From Pararobbsia alpina (lineage in GTDB: Bacteria > Pseudomonadota > Gammaproteobacteria > Burkholderiales > Burkholderiaceae), in NCBI RefSeq assembly GCF_902859895.1, contig NZ_CADIKM010000045.1, positions 1 to 32,961 on the forward strand: a stretch of DNA of 32,961 nucleotides, given 5' to 3'. Shown here piece after piece: positions 7,582 to 15,232 of the stretch (position 1 is its first letter; each line of letters starts with the position of its first letter). The translations under genes were made by a program, and so were the position numbers. The notes beneath the pieces are model-generated. The model was given only the letters and a program-made list of their open reading frames with translations. It did not search any database and was not told the origin of the DNA.

Positions 7582-7800
7582 TCAGTTGTCCGAGGTTACA
7601 GGCCCTGAAGATAAATCCGGTGATTCCCGCTGCTGCAGCTTCGCTTGTCGCCGTGCCCGGTCGTTAATCACCTGATAGCGCCTGTGGTCAGTCATCTTCT
7701 TCCACCCTCGAATTTCATCGAGCGTGCGAAAACATCCAATGCACAATCGGGTCTTGCCATCGAAGGCGCACACATCGTTGCACGGCGACTTGACTGCCAT
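7582..7800 (-). CDS. DUF1289 domain protein
   Basis: A 72-residue protein with the DUF1289 pattern: SPCNDVCAFDGKTRLCIGCF followed by RTLDEIRGWKKMTDHRR. Four cysteines (C-x3-C, then C-x2-C) could bind a metal or iron-sulfur cluster. The molecular function of the family is unknown. The ATG lies two bases after the dmeF stop, so it belongs to the dmeR-dmeF transcript. The last 20 residues are hydrophilic and look unstructured. Its presence in a cobalt/nickel efflux operon is unusual, because such genes are more often near housekeeping loci. Confidence 0.85.
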   Translation of the reverse strand: MAVKSPCNDVCAFDGKTRLCIGCFRTLDEIRGWKKMTDHRRYQVINDRARRQAKLQQRESPDLSSGPVTSDN

Positions 7801-7802
7801 GG

Positions 7803-9086
7803 TCAGGCCGCCACTCGTGAAGGTTGCACTTCCACCGTGACATGCGACAGCCCCTTGAAGCGCTCGAGCACTGCATGATAGAAGCGTGAGTCTCGCAGCG
7901 ACTCACTCGTCGCCACCGACACCACGGCGCTCATGTGACCCGGACCTACCCGCCATACATGCAGGTCGACAACCTTGTCGCCACAGTCCTCGATGGCTTG
8001 CCGCACATTCTCTGCCATGCGCCGGTCTGGATTCACGTCGAGCAGGATTGCACCGGTATCACGCATGAGCCCGTACGACCAGTTTGCAATCACCAGCGCC
8101 CCGATGACACCCGCCAGCGGGTCCATCCAGAGCCAGCCAAATACGCGCGCCAGCAGGAGACCAATGATTGCGAGCACGGAGACCGCCGCATCTGCCATCA
8201 CGTGGATATACGCTGAGCGGATGTTGTGGTCACGAGTCGCTGCGTCATGCACACCGTCGTGGTGCTCATCCTCTTCGAATTCGACCTCGTGTTCACCGTC
8301 CGGCATCCGCACGATGGCCTTGAAGGCATGTGGCTCAGGAATGGCATCCATCGATTCCAGGTAGCCACCACGGTCCGCCATCGCGAAAACCTGTTGTGTC
8401 CCGTCAGGCCGTATCGTCATCACGGACACTGCCGACGCGTCCAGTCGTGAGCTCTCCGTCGCCGGCGTGATGCGAAACACCGGAGGCACGCCCTCCTCGA
8501 AAATGGAAACGGCGAACACACCGGACGGAGCAAAAATCTTCTGCACTTCGTCTTCGTGAGCGTGGTCACTATGACCATGATGGTGCCCGTGCCCGTGGTT
8601 ATGGCCGTGGCCGTGTCCGTGATGGTCGCCGCTCAGCAGCCATACGCTCGCCAGATTGACGAGCAGCCCGACCACTGCGATGGGAATCGCTTGTCCGAAA
8701 TGAATCGGTATCGGCGACAGGAAACGCGAGACAGCCTCGTAACCTATCAGCAACGCAATCATCGCCAGCACAATGGCACTCGTGAATCCCGCGAGGTCGC
8801 CCAGCTTGCCGGTACCGAACACGAAGCGGGAGTCGGTGGCGTGCTTGCGCGCGTACGTGTACGCGAGGGCCGCAATCAGCATTGCGCCGGCATGCGTCGA
8901 CATGTGCAGACCATCAGCGACGAGTGCAAGCGACCCGAACATGCTGCCGCCGACGATTTCAATCAGCATCATCGCGCTGCACAGTGCAATCACGGCCCAC
9001 GTCTTTCGCTCGTTCTGCTCGTGACCGACACCCAAAAAGATGTGGTCATGACCCGCGCCAAACGCGGCGTCTTTGAAATCACTCAT
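7803..9086 (-). CDS. dmeF: DmeF-type cation diffusion facilitator (Co/Ni efflux)
   Basis: A 427-residue CDF transporter. Membrane helices follow the standard six-helix plan, with metal-site motifs ALVADGLHMSTH in helix 2 and SAYIHVMADAAVSVLA in helix 5. The loop between helices 4 and 5 holds a His-rich stretch (about residues 154-178) and then a 100-residue insert beginning FAVSIFEEGVPPVFRITP, typical of the DmeF branch. A cytoplasmic domain follows (VVDLHVWRVGPGHMSAVVSV). The family exports Co(II) and Ni(II) by proton antiport. MSDFKDAAFG at 9086 is the start; a longer in-frame reading to 9269 only runs through the repressor gene. Its partner gene dmeR lies eight bases upstream. Confidence 0.93.
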   Translation of the reverse strand: MSDFKDAAFGAGHDHIFLGVGHEQNERKTWAVIALCSAMMLIEIVGGSMFGSLALVADGLHMSTHAGAMLIAALAYTYARKHATDSRFVFGTGKLGDLAGFTSAIVLAMIALLIGYEAVSRFLSPIPIHFGQAIPIAVVGLLVNLASVWLLSGDHHGHGHGHNHGHGHHHGHSDHAHEDEVQKIFAPSGVFAVSIFEEGVPPVFRITPATESSRLDASAVSVMTIRPDGTQQVFAMADRGGYLESMDAIPEPHAFKAIVRMPDGEHEVEFEEDEHHDGVHDAATRDHNIRSAYIHVMADAAVSVLAIIGLLLARVFGWLWMDPLAGVIGALVIANWSYGLMRDTGAILLDVNPDRRMAENVRQAIEDCGDKVVDLHVWRVGPGHMSAVVSVATSESLRDSRFYHAVLERFKGLSHVTVEVQPSRVAA

Positions 9087-9094
9087 CTTTAACT

Positions 9095-9370
9095 CTACTT
9101 GAAATAGCTGTGAACAACCTCGATGAGCTGTTCGGTCGCACTGTCGCCGTGCTCTTCCCCGTCGTTCGCATCGACAAGGTGGTTCCTGATGTGGTCCTCC
9201 AGCACGACGGCAAGCAGGCCGTTCATTGCTCCGCGACAACTCGTAATCCGCTGCAGGACATCCGAGCAACCGTGCTCTTCCTCCAGAGCCCGCTCGATGG
9301 CTTCAACCTGCCCCTTGATACGACGAACCCTGTTGAGAAGCTTCTGTTTTTCTTGAACCGTGTGACTCAT
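9095..9370 (-). CDS. dmeR: RcnR/CsoR-family metal-responsive repressor (DmeR-like)
   Basis: A 91-residue all-helical DUF156 protein (RVRRIKGQVEAIERALEEE; CSDVLQRITSCRGAMNGLLA). It has the four ligands of the Ni/Co sensor RcnR at the same numbers: His3, Cys35, His60 and His64. The copper sensor CsoR has a Cys-His-Cys set instead, so this should sense cobalt or nickel. ATG 9370 is chosen over an upstream in-frame codon because GGGAGAG stands about six bases before it and His3 then falls at its canonical place. It is first in the dmeR-dmeF-DUF1289 operon and faces a divergent permease across an operator region. Confidence 0.92.
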   Translation of the reverse strand: MSHTVQEKQKLLNRVRRIKGQVEAIERALEEEHGCSDVLQRITSCRGAMNGLLAVVLEDHIRNHLVDANDGEEHGDSATEQLIEVVHSYFK

Positions 9371-9383
9371 CGTGCTCTCCCAC

Positions 9384-9400
9384 ATACCCCCACTGGGTAT
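9384..9400. promoter_or_regulatory. Candidate DmeR operator 1
   Basis: ATACCCCCACTGGGTAT: perfect six-base arms ATACCC and GGGTAT around CCACT, 14 bases before the dmeR start. A C/G tract flanked by AT ends is the operator form of RcnR/CsoR-family repressors. A TATAAT on the plus strand (9400-9405) overlaps its edge and could be the -10 of the divergent permease gene. Confidence 0.65.
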
Positions 9401-9415
9401 ATAATTACTCGCAGT

Positions 9416-9431
9416 CTACCATAGGGGGTAG
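9416..9431. promoter_or_regulatory. Candidate DmeR operator 2
   Basis: CTACCATAGGGGGTAG: five-base arms CTACC and GGTAG around a G-rich core, immediately followed by another GGGGTAT half-site. Its 32-base offset from operator 1 (about three helical turns) and the shared intergenic position suggest a single repressor controls both the dmeRF operon and the divergent DMT gene. Confidence 0.55.
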
Positions 9432-9496
9432 GGGTATTGTTTGTTCACGTAAAACTCCCCTCGCGGATTTCGCTAGATACTTCCCATACCTGGACA

Positions 9497-10570
9497 ATGT
9501 TCGTATCCATGAACGCACGTCACAACGCCGCTTTCACCGCTCTTCTTGCAGCCGCGCTATTCGGCGCAACCACGCCTCTCGCCAAGACCTTGCTCGGTTC
9601 TCTCTCGCCCTTCATGGTCGCGGGTCTGTTTTACCTCGGTAGCGGTGTCGGTCTCGCGTTCGGGATTCTCATCCAGCGACTCCGCCGCAAGACTGGCGAA
9701 CGAGAAAATGAAAGCCGGATTCAGCTCACCGAAGTGCCCTGGCTTCTTGGTGCCATCGCAACGGGCGGCGTCGCCGGGCCAGCCCTGCTGATGCTCGGCC
9801 TCAGCTCGACTCCTGCCGCAACCAGTTCTCTGCTTCTGAATCTCGAAGGTGTGTTCACGGCAGTAATTGCCTGGGTGGTTTTCCGCGAGAACGTCGACCT
9901 GCCGATATTTCTCGGTATGGTCGCGATAGTGGCGGGCGGCATTGCTCTGTCCTGGCAACCCGGTGCCTCCGGTGTGTCGGTAGGTGCGTTGCTGGTGGTC
10001 GGGGCTTGCGTTGCGTGGGCCATCGACAACAACCTGACGCGCAAGGTGTCAACGAACGATGCGATGGTTATCGCAGGCCTGAAGGGACTGGTTGCGGGTT
10101 CCGTCAATCTAGGCATCGCGCTCCTTATGGGGGCGCACTTACCTGGCGTTGGCAAGATGGCGGCCGCCATGCTCACCGGCTTCGCTGGCTATGGCGTGAG
10201 CCTGGTCCTGTTTGTCGTCGCGCTACGTAACCTCGGTACCGCTAGAACCGGCGCATATTTCTCGGTCGCGCCGATATTCGGGGTGGCGCTATCGCTCGTC
10301 CTCTGGCCTGAGATACCTTCGCTGCTTTTTTGGGTGGCGACTGCGCTCATGGCTCTTGGAATCTGGTTGCATATTCGGGAGCGGCATGAACATCCGCACA
10401 CTCACGAGGTCCTGGACCACAACCATCGGCACCGGCACGATGAGCACCATCAGCACTCGCACGACTTCGAGTGGGACAGTGAGGAGCCGCACACACATCC
10501 CCATCAGCACGCCCCTGTTACCCACACGCATGCTCATTACCCCGATATTCACCACCGCCACATCCACTGA
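9497..10570 (+). CDS. EamA/DMT-family permease with His-rich C-terminal tail
   Basis: About 357 residues with ten membrane helices in two EamA halves (FTALLAAALFGATTPLAKTL; LGLSSTPAATSSLLLNLEGV; FRENVDLPIFLGMVAIVAGG; GYGVSLVLFVVALRNLGTAR; TGAYFSVAPIFGVALSLVLW). After the last helix the final 61 residues hold 23 histidines, mostly as H-x-H pairs. DMT permeases usually carry metabolites; a tail like this indicates metal handling, so an exporter of Co, Ni or Zn is inferred. ATG 9497 (weak GGA before it) or ATG 9509 gives a normal first helix; the longer reading from TTG 9437 would start inside the operator. It diverges from dmeR and likely shares its control. Confidence 0.85.
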   Translation: MFVSMNARHNAAFTALLAAALFGATTPLAKTLLGSLSPFMVAGLFYLGSGVGLAFGILIQRLRRKTGERENESRIQLTEVPWLLGAIATGGVAGPALLMLGLSSTPAATSSLLLNLEGVFTAVIAWVVFRENVDLPIFLGMVAIVAGGIALSWQPGASGVSVGALLVVGACVAWAIDNNLTRKVSTNDAMVIAGLKGLVAGSVNLGIALLMGAHLPGVGKMAAAMLTGFAGYGVSLVLFVVALRNLGTARTGAYFSVAPIFGVALSLVLWPEIPSLLFWVATALMALGIWLHIRERHEHPHTHEVLDHNHRHRHDEHHQHSHDFEWDSEEPHTHPHQHAPVTHTHAHYPDIHHRHIH

Positions 10571-10576
10571 CGACGG

Positions 10577-10631
10577 AAGCGAATCTTCGCTTTGAAAGTT
10601 CCACGGCCGGTGCATTCTGGGCCGGCCGTGG
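10577..10631 (+). terminator. Two hairpins after the DMT permease gene
   Basis: AAGCGAA/TTCGCTT (10577-10592, two-base loop) is followed by a stronger stem CCACGGCCGG/CCGGCCGTGG (10601-10610 with 10622-10631). Neither is followed by a T-run, so they are probable but not textbook rho-independent terminators. Confidence 0.5.
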
Positions 10632-10741
10632 ACATCAGTGCTCTTCACCGGAGCCCGCGGCCCCCAATTCTCTTCTTGCCAGTTCCAAAGCCTCCAGGTC
10701 CGCACCGCTCCTATCCCAACTCTCGCTCAAATTCGTTTCTT

Positions 10742-10777
10742 GTAGAGGTATCTACTATGTTGTAACGTATACAACAT
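10742..10777 (+). promoter_or_regulatory. Candidate ChrB operator overlapping the chrB start
   Basis: Two dyads stand back to back. GTAGA-GGTA-TCTAC (10742-10755) is followed by ATGTTGTA (10757-10764), five bases and TACAACAT (10770-10777), a perfect eight-base-arm repeat whose right arm contains the first two bases of the chrB ATG. No Shine-Dalgarno is present. ChrB is described as a chromate-relieved repressor of chr genes, so autorepression at this site is likely. Confidence 0.6.
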
Positions 10778-11753
10778 GACTTCCATAAGCGACTGGCTCC
10801 TCCTCGTGTTGACGCTGCCGACCGATAACGCAACGGCCCGGATGCGCTTCTGGCGCGCTCTCAAGGCCAGAGGGTGTGCTGTCTTACGGGACGGGGTCTA
10901 CCTGCTGCCTGCGACCGACGTTGCTGAAGCTGAATTGCTGGAGCTTGGAACAAGCATCGGCGAAGCCGGCGGGGCGGCTCACCTTGTCCGCACTTCTAGC
11001 CGAGGGGCAGACCAGGAGGCCGAATTCCGGTCGCTGTTTGACAGAGCCGACGAATACGCAACGTTCACGCGGTCGCTGGCTGATGCCAGAAAAACCCTGT
11101 CGGACCTCTCTCCGGGTGAAATCGCCCGGCTTTTGCGCCGCGCCGGCAAGGATTTCGAGGCCATTTCAAGCGTCGACTTTTTCCGGAACGAGGCATCGAC
11201 GCGAGCCGAGGCCGCCTGGCAGGACTTCGTTGCGTTGGCTAACACCGTTCTGTCGCCTGGGGAACCTCACCAGGCCGAGGGTGCGATTTCCGTACTACGT
11301 CGCGAAGACCATCAGGGCCGGGCCTGGGCGACCCGTCAACGCCTGTGGGTCGACCGCGTTGCCAGCGCGTGGCTCATCCGGCGTTTTATCGACTCGCGGG
11401 CACGCTTTCTGTGGCTTGCGTCGCCCGGCGATTGCCCGGATGACGCGTTGGGCTTCGACTTCGACGGCGCTGCGTTTACGCACGTCGGCGACCGGGTGAC
11501 CTTCGAGGTGCTAGTCGCCAGCTTCGGCCTTGAAGACGAACCGGGGCTGCTCAAGCTGGGCTCTCTCGTGCACGCGCTCGATATCGGCGGCCCAGTCGTA
11601 CCAGAAGCCATAGGCTTCGAAGCGGTGATGACAGGGGCAAAGGCTCGCGCATTGAGCGACGACGAAATGCTCGCAGAGATGAGCAACGTTCTCGATTCGC
11701 TGCTCGCGCACTTTGCCGCTGCGGAAAAGACCGATGCAGGGAAACGTCCATGA
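10776..11753 (+). CDS. chrB: ChrB chromate-responsive regulator
   Basis: A 325-residue two-domain ChrB. The N-terminal domain (about residues 1-165; DWLLLVLTLPTDNATARMRF, ALKARGCAVLRDGVYLLP) is the DNA-binding-type half. The C-terminal Chrome_Resist domain starts near residue 190 with LWVDRVASAWLIRRFIDSRA and includes DFDGAAFTHVGDRVTFEVL and LVHALDIGG. ChrB represses chr operons and is released by chromate. Length matches the family. The ATG lies inside a dyad and has no ribosome site, so translation may be leaderless. The stop overlaps the chrA start (ATGA), giving coupling. It is the first gene of a four-gene chromate operon. Confidence 0.93.
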   Translation: MTSISDWLLLVLTLPTDNATARMRFWRALKARGCAVLRDGVYLLPATDVAEAELLELGTSIGEAGGAAHLVRTSSRGADQEAEFRSLFDRADEYATFTRSLADARKTLSDLSPGEIARLLRRAGKDFEAISSVDFFRNEASTRAEAAWQDFVALANTVLSPGEPHQAEGAISVLRREDHQGRAWATRQRLWVDRVASAWLIRRFIDSRARFLWLASPGDCPDDALGFDFDGAAFTHVGDRVTFEVLVASFGLEDEPGLLKLGSLVHALDIGGPVVPEAIGFEAVMTGAKARALSDDEMLAEMSNVLDSLLAHFAAAEKTDAGKRP

Positions 11754-12934
11754 GCACCGTCACGCACGCCGCGCCCACCTATACGCTGGGCCAACTCGTC
11801 CGCTACATGCTGCGGCTCGGCACCATCGGCTTCGGCGGCCCCGTCGCACTGGCCGGCTACATGCGGCGAGACCTCGTGGAGCGATGGGGCTGGATTAGCG
11901 AAGAAGACTACAAGGAAGGCCTCACTCTCGCGCAGCTGGCGCCCGGCCCTATGGCGGCACAACTGGCCATCTATCTTGGATACGTGCACTTCCGGTTGCT
12001 GGGCGCCACAGTGGTCGGCCTCGCGTTTGTCATCCCTTCATTTCTGATGGTCGTGGCGCTCGGCTGGGCCTATGCACACTTTGGCGGCCTGTCCTGGATG
12101 CAGGCAGTCTTCTATGGCGTAGGAGCCGCCGTCGTCGGCATCATCGCGATGAGCGCCTACAAGCTGACCACCAAAACTGTCGGCTCGGACAAGCTTCTAT
12201 GGACGATTTTTCTGACGTTGGCCGCCGTCACGTTCGTGACGGAATCGGAAATTGCGTGGCTGTTCATCGCGGCGGGCATCATCGGATGGTTACGACGCGC
12301 TCCACCAAAGTGGCTGAGCAAAGGCTCTGCGAACGGGCTTGCTGTGGGGTATCTGCCAGCGATGAGCGGCATGCTCAGCGGCCTCGACCTTCCCCTTCTC
12401 GGCCAGATTGGATTGTTCTTCGCGAAGGCGGGTGCGTTCGTCTTCGGATCTGGTCTCGCTATTGTGCCTTTCCTGTACGGAGGCGTGGTTACCGAACACC
12501 ACTGGCTGAATGAGCGCCAGTTTGTCGATGCCGTCGCCGTCGCAATGATTACGCCGGGCCCGGTCGTCATCACGGTCGGCTTCATCGGATACCTGGTCGC
12601 GGGACTCGCTGGCGCATGCGTGGCGGCACTAGGCACTTTCCTGCCTTGCTACCTGTTCACAGTGCTGCCCGCGCCGTACTTCAAAAAATACGGAAAGCTG
12701 CCCGCCGTTAAAGCTTTTGTGGACGGTATCACGGCCGCTGCCGTCGGTGCCATCACTGGTTCCGTACTGGTTATCGCAAAGCGTTCGCTTGTCGATATTC
12801 CAACCATCGCGCTGGCACTCGCGACCGTGCTGCTTCTGTGGCACTTCAAGAAGCTGCAAGAACCGGTCATCGTCATCGAAGCTGCACTGTTTGGTCTCGT
12901 TGTTTATCCGCTTGTTCATTCTCACGGTATCTAA
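11750..12934 (+). CDS. chrA: ChrA chromate efflux transporter (long CHR family)
   Basis: A 394-residue membrane protein with two homologous CHR halves. The first carries LGTIGFGGPVALAGYMRRDL and GLTLAQLAPGPMAAQLAIYL. The second carries FFAKAGAFVFGSGLAIVPFL and AVAMITPGPVVITVGFIGYL. These FGGP/PGP motifs line the transport path. The protein expels chromate, which enters by sulfate carriers. The length is that of the bidomain (LCHR) group. The gene overlaps chrB by four bases and is followed 37 bases later by the superoxide dismutase gene. Confidence 0.95.
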   Translation: MSTVTHAAPTYTLGQLVRYMLRLGTIGFGGPVALAGYMRRDLVERWGWISEEDYKEGLTLAQLAPGPMAAQLAIYLGYVHFRLLGATVVGLAFVIPSFLMVVALGWAYAHFGGLSWMQAVFYGVGAAVVGIIAMSAYKLTTKTVGSDKLLWTIFLTLAAVTFVTESEIAWLFIAAGIIGWLRRAPPKWLSKGSANGLAVGYLPAMSGMLSGLDLPLLGQIGLFFAKAGAFVFGSGLAIVPFLYGGVVTEHHWLNERQFVDAVAVAMITPGPVVITVGFIGYLVAGLAGACVAALGTFLPCYLFTVLPAPYFKKYGKLPAVKAFVDGITAAAVGAITGSVLVIAKRSLVDIPTIALALATVLLLWHFKKLQEPVIVIEAALFGLVVYPLVHSHGI

Positions 12935-12971
12935 CCGCGCGCGAGCGCGCTGTCTTCGAGGAAAAGCAATC

Positions 12972-13706
12972 ATGGCAACACGTCGTACCTTCCTGCACAA
13001 CACCGCTGCTGTCGGCGCGGGAATCATGCTGGCTCAGACCCGAGCTGTACATGCTGCAGAGGACACCGGTTACACGGATAGGCTCACCGATGCGGACGGC
13101 AAATATGCCGCAGCACCGCTACCATTCGCCTACGATGCGCTCGAACCGGTTATCGACGCTCGCACTGTTGAAGTGCACTACAACTTCCATCACAAACCCG
13201 CTGTCGTTGCGGCCAACAAGGCGGAAGAAGCGCTGGCGAAAGCCCGCGATTCGAACGACTTTGCGCTGGTGAAGTTTTACGAGAAGGAGTTGGCATTCCA
13301 GCTCTCGAGCCACATCCTGCACACGATTTACTGGACCAGCATCTCAGGCAAAGGGGGGGAGCCGAAGGGCGACCTGGCAAAAGCAATCGACATGAATTTC
13401 GGCTCGTATTTGAAGTTCAAGGCCCAACTCATTGCGGCAACGATTGCAGTAGAAGCATCCGGCTGGGGCATCGTTGGCTATCACCCTGCGACAGGCAAGC
13501 TCATGGTTTTGCAGTGCGAGAACCACCAGAAACTGACGGCCTGGGGCATCCAGCCCATCCTCGTTCTCGACGTTTTCGAGCACGCGTACTACCTGAAGTA
13601 TCAGAACCGGCGCAACGACTACACCAATCAGCTCTTTAGCCTCATCAACTGGGACAACGCGGCTCAGAGATTCCTGGCGGCGTCGCCTGCACGGAGGATG
13701 TCATGA
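12972..13706 (+). CDS. chrC: Fe/Mn superoxide dismutase, Tat-exported, of the chromate operon (ChrC-like)
   Basis: A 244-residue superoxide dismutase. Metal ligands are visible as His69 (EVHYNFHHK), His117 (HTIYW), Asp200 and His204 (DVFEHAYYL). It begins with a twin-arginine-like signal (ATRRTFLHN, AAVGAGIMLA, ending RAVHA), so it should act in the periplasm, unlike cytoplasmic SodB or SodA. In Cupriavidus metallidurans the third chr gene, chrC, encodes an iron superoxide dismutase, matching this position. Reduction of chromate makes superoxide, which explains the linkage. ATG 12972 has GAGGAAAAG upstream; the longer frame from 12717 is a shadow of chrA. It overlaps the next gene by four bases. 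Confidence 0.88.
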   Translation: MATRRTFLHNTAAVGAGIMLAQTRAVHAAEDTGYTDRLTDADGKYAAAPLPFAYDALEPVIDARTVEVHYNFHHKPAVVAANKAEEALAKARDSNDFALVKFYEKELAFQLSSHILHTIYWTSISGKGGEPKGDLAKAIDMNFGSYLKFKAQLIAATIAVEASGWGIVGYHPATGKLMVLQCENHQKLTAWGIQPILVLDVFEHAYYLKYQNRRNDYTNQLFSLINWDNAAQRFLAASPARRMS

Positions 13707-14155
13707 GATGGATTTCGCGCGAGCGCCCAAAAATTGACCGTGTTGCCTGCCCGTGGCTTATCCGCAGGTTCATCGATGAGTCACCAGAATTCCTGTTTGT
13801 GCCAGCAGACGAGGTGCTGGCCGTCGCCGAGCGTGAAGGTGCAATACCGTATGACGTCCCGGGCGTAAAGCTATCCCATGTCGGCGAGCAGTGCAGCTTC
13901 GATTCTTTCCTCACCGAATATCAGCTGACGGACCCAGCGCTCGCCACACTCGCCGTAATCGTACGCGGAGCGGATACCGCACGACTCGACCTGGCGCCGC
14001 AAGCTGCGGGGCTGCTGGCCTTTTCGCTGGGATTGTCGAGAATATTCGAGGACGACCACGAGATGCTCTCGCACGGCATGGTCATGTACGACGCGCTTTA
14101 CGCGTGGTGTCGCGACTGTCAGGGTGAAACGCACGGCTGGCCACCCGCGGCCTGA
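13703..14155 (+). CDS. Stand-alone ChrB C-terminal domain protein (Chrome_Resist)
   Basis: A 150-residue protein aligning with the second half of ChrB: PKIDRVACPWLIRRFIDESP corresponds to LWVDRVASAWLIRRFIDSRA, and VKLSHVGEQCSFDSFL to the FTHVGDRVTFEVL segment. It lacks the N-terminal regulatory domain, so it is unlikely to be a repressor by itself; the domain's own activity is unknown. Near the C-terminus are HEMLSHGMVMYDALYAWCRD and paired cysteines. The ATG overlaps the dismutase stop (ATGA). The operon thus holds two copies of this domain, one fused and one free. Confidence 0.85.
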   Translation: MRWISRERPKIDRVACPWLIRRFIDESPEFLFVPADEVLAVAEREGAIPYDVPGVKLSHVGEQCSFDSFLTEYQLTDPALATLAVIVRGADTARLDLAPQAAGLLAFSLGLSRIFEDDHEMLSHGMVMYDALYAWCRDCQGETHGWPPAA

Positions 14156-14179
14156 AAACGATGGCATTGGGGCAACACT

Positions 14180-15232
14180 ATGGTTCTGCCAGGTACGTCA
14201 ATGATGCTCCGAGCCTTCGCTGTTGCAGCTCTCGCGATTGTCACGCTTGCGTCCCTCTCGCCCGGTCTGACGAACACGGAGGAGGCGTTAGAAGCTCAAA
14301 ATCTGCCTCTGCGGAAGGTTGCCGACGTGCCGCTCGGCGGTAAGACAACGCGCTTCGACTACGAGAGTTTCGCTTCCGGTCGACATCTGCTATTTATCGC
14401 ACACCTCGGCGACAGCGAAGTCGTCGTTTTCAATACTGATATGTCTCGCGTGGTCGGGCGCGTTGCCGGCGTCAGTTCGGTTCATGGTGTACTTGCCATT
14501 CCCGAACTAGGACGCGTATATGCGTCCGCCACCGGAGACGACGAGGTGGTCGCCATCGACATGGCGACGCTTGGAGTAATCGCTCGCATACCGACTGGTG
14601 CGTACCCGGACGGCATGGCTTACGCGCCAGATGTGCACAAGCTCTATGTGTCGAATGAGACCGGTGGCACCGTGACGGTCATTGATGTAAGGTCGAACAG
14701 GCGAATTGGAGACATCCCGCTCGGTGGAGAGGCTGGCAATACGCAGTATGACCCGGCCACCAAGCACATCTTCGTCAACGTCCAGACGCGAAATCAGCTG
14801 ATTGAAATCGACCCGACCACTGACCAGATTGTCGCGCGGATTGATGTGCCGGGCGCCAAGGGCAACCATGGGCTGCTGATAGATGCTAACCAGAGGCTCG
14901 CCTTCGTCGCATGCGAGGGAAACGACCAACTGGTCGTTCTCGACATGCGCACCATGCGCATGACATCGTCGTTTGAAGTCGGAAATGACCCGGATGTCCT
15001 CGCGTACGACCCCTCACTTCACTTGTTGTACGTCGCCGGAGAGGCTGGCGTCGTCTCGATGTTTCTAGTAGAAGACGGCACCGTCTCCAAATTGGGCGAC
15101 GGTCATGTTGGGCCAAACGCGCACGTCGTGGCTGTCGACGTCGAGACGCACCGCTCTTACTTCCCGCTAAAGAACTTGGGCGGGCGCCCGACGCTGCGTA
15201 TTCTCGAGCCCGTGCGTCAAGGGGCAAGCTGA
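14180..15232 (+). CDS. YncE-like periplasmic beta-propeller protein
   Basis: A 350-residue protein with an N-terminal signal (MLRAFAVAALAIVTLASLSP) and six or seven blades of the YVTN/NHL type: VVVFNTDMSRVVGRVAGV, GRVYASATGDDEVVAIDMAT, HKLYVSNETGGTVTVIDVRS, KHIFVNVQTRNQLIEIDPTT, RLAFVACEGNDQLVVLDMRT, HLLYVAGEAGVVSMFLVEDG. Such proteins are binding scaffolds, often beside metal or redox systems; no catalytic residues are evident. ATG 14180 is used, but ATG 14201 (AGG upstream) also gives a full signal peptide. It begins 24 bases after the chromate operon and is probably cotranscribed with it. Its role there is unknown. Confidence 0.8.
   Translation: MVLPGTSMMLRAFAVAALAIVTLASLSPGLTNTEEALEAQNLPLRKVADVPLGGKTTRFDYESFASGRHLLFIAHLGDSEVVVFNTDMSRVVGRVAGVSSVHGVLAIPELGRVYASATGDDEVVAIDMATLGVIARIPTGAYPDGMAYAPDVHKLYVSNETGGTVTVIDVRSNRRIGDIPLGGEAGNTQYDPATKHIFVNVQTRNQLIEIDPTTDQIVARIDVPGAKGNHGLLIDANQRLAFVACEGNDQLVVLDMRTMRMTSSFEVGNDPDVLAYDPSLHLLYVAGEAGVVSMFLVEDGTVSKLGDGHVGPNAHVVAVDVETHRSYFPLKNLGGRPTLRILEPVRQGAS

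Noticed and set aside
9087-9269. 61-codon N-terminal extension of dmeF
   Set aside because: It lies within the dmeR gene in another frame, is Arg/Cys-rich, and family members begin at MSDFKD-like sequence.
12717-12971. 85-codon upstream extension of the dismutase
   Set aside because: It overlaps chrA coding sequence in another frame, and the Tat signal at 12972 marks the true start.
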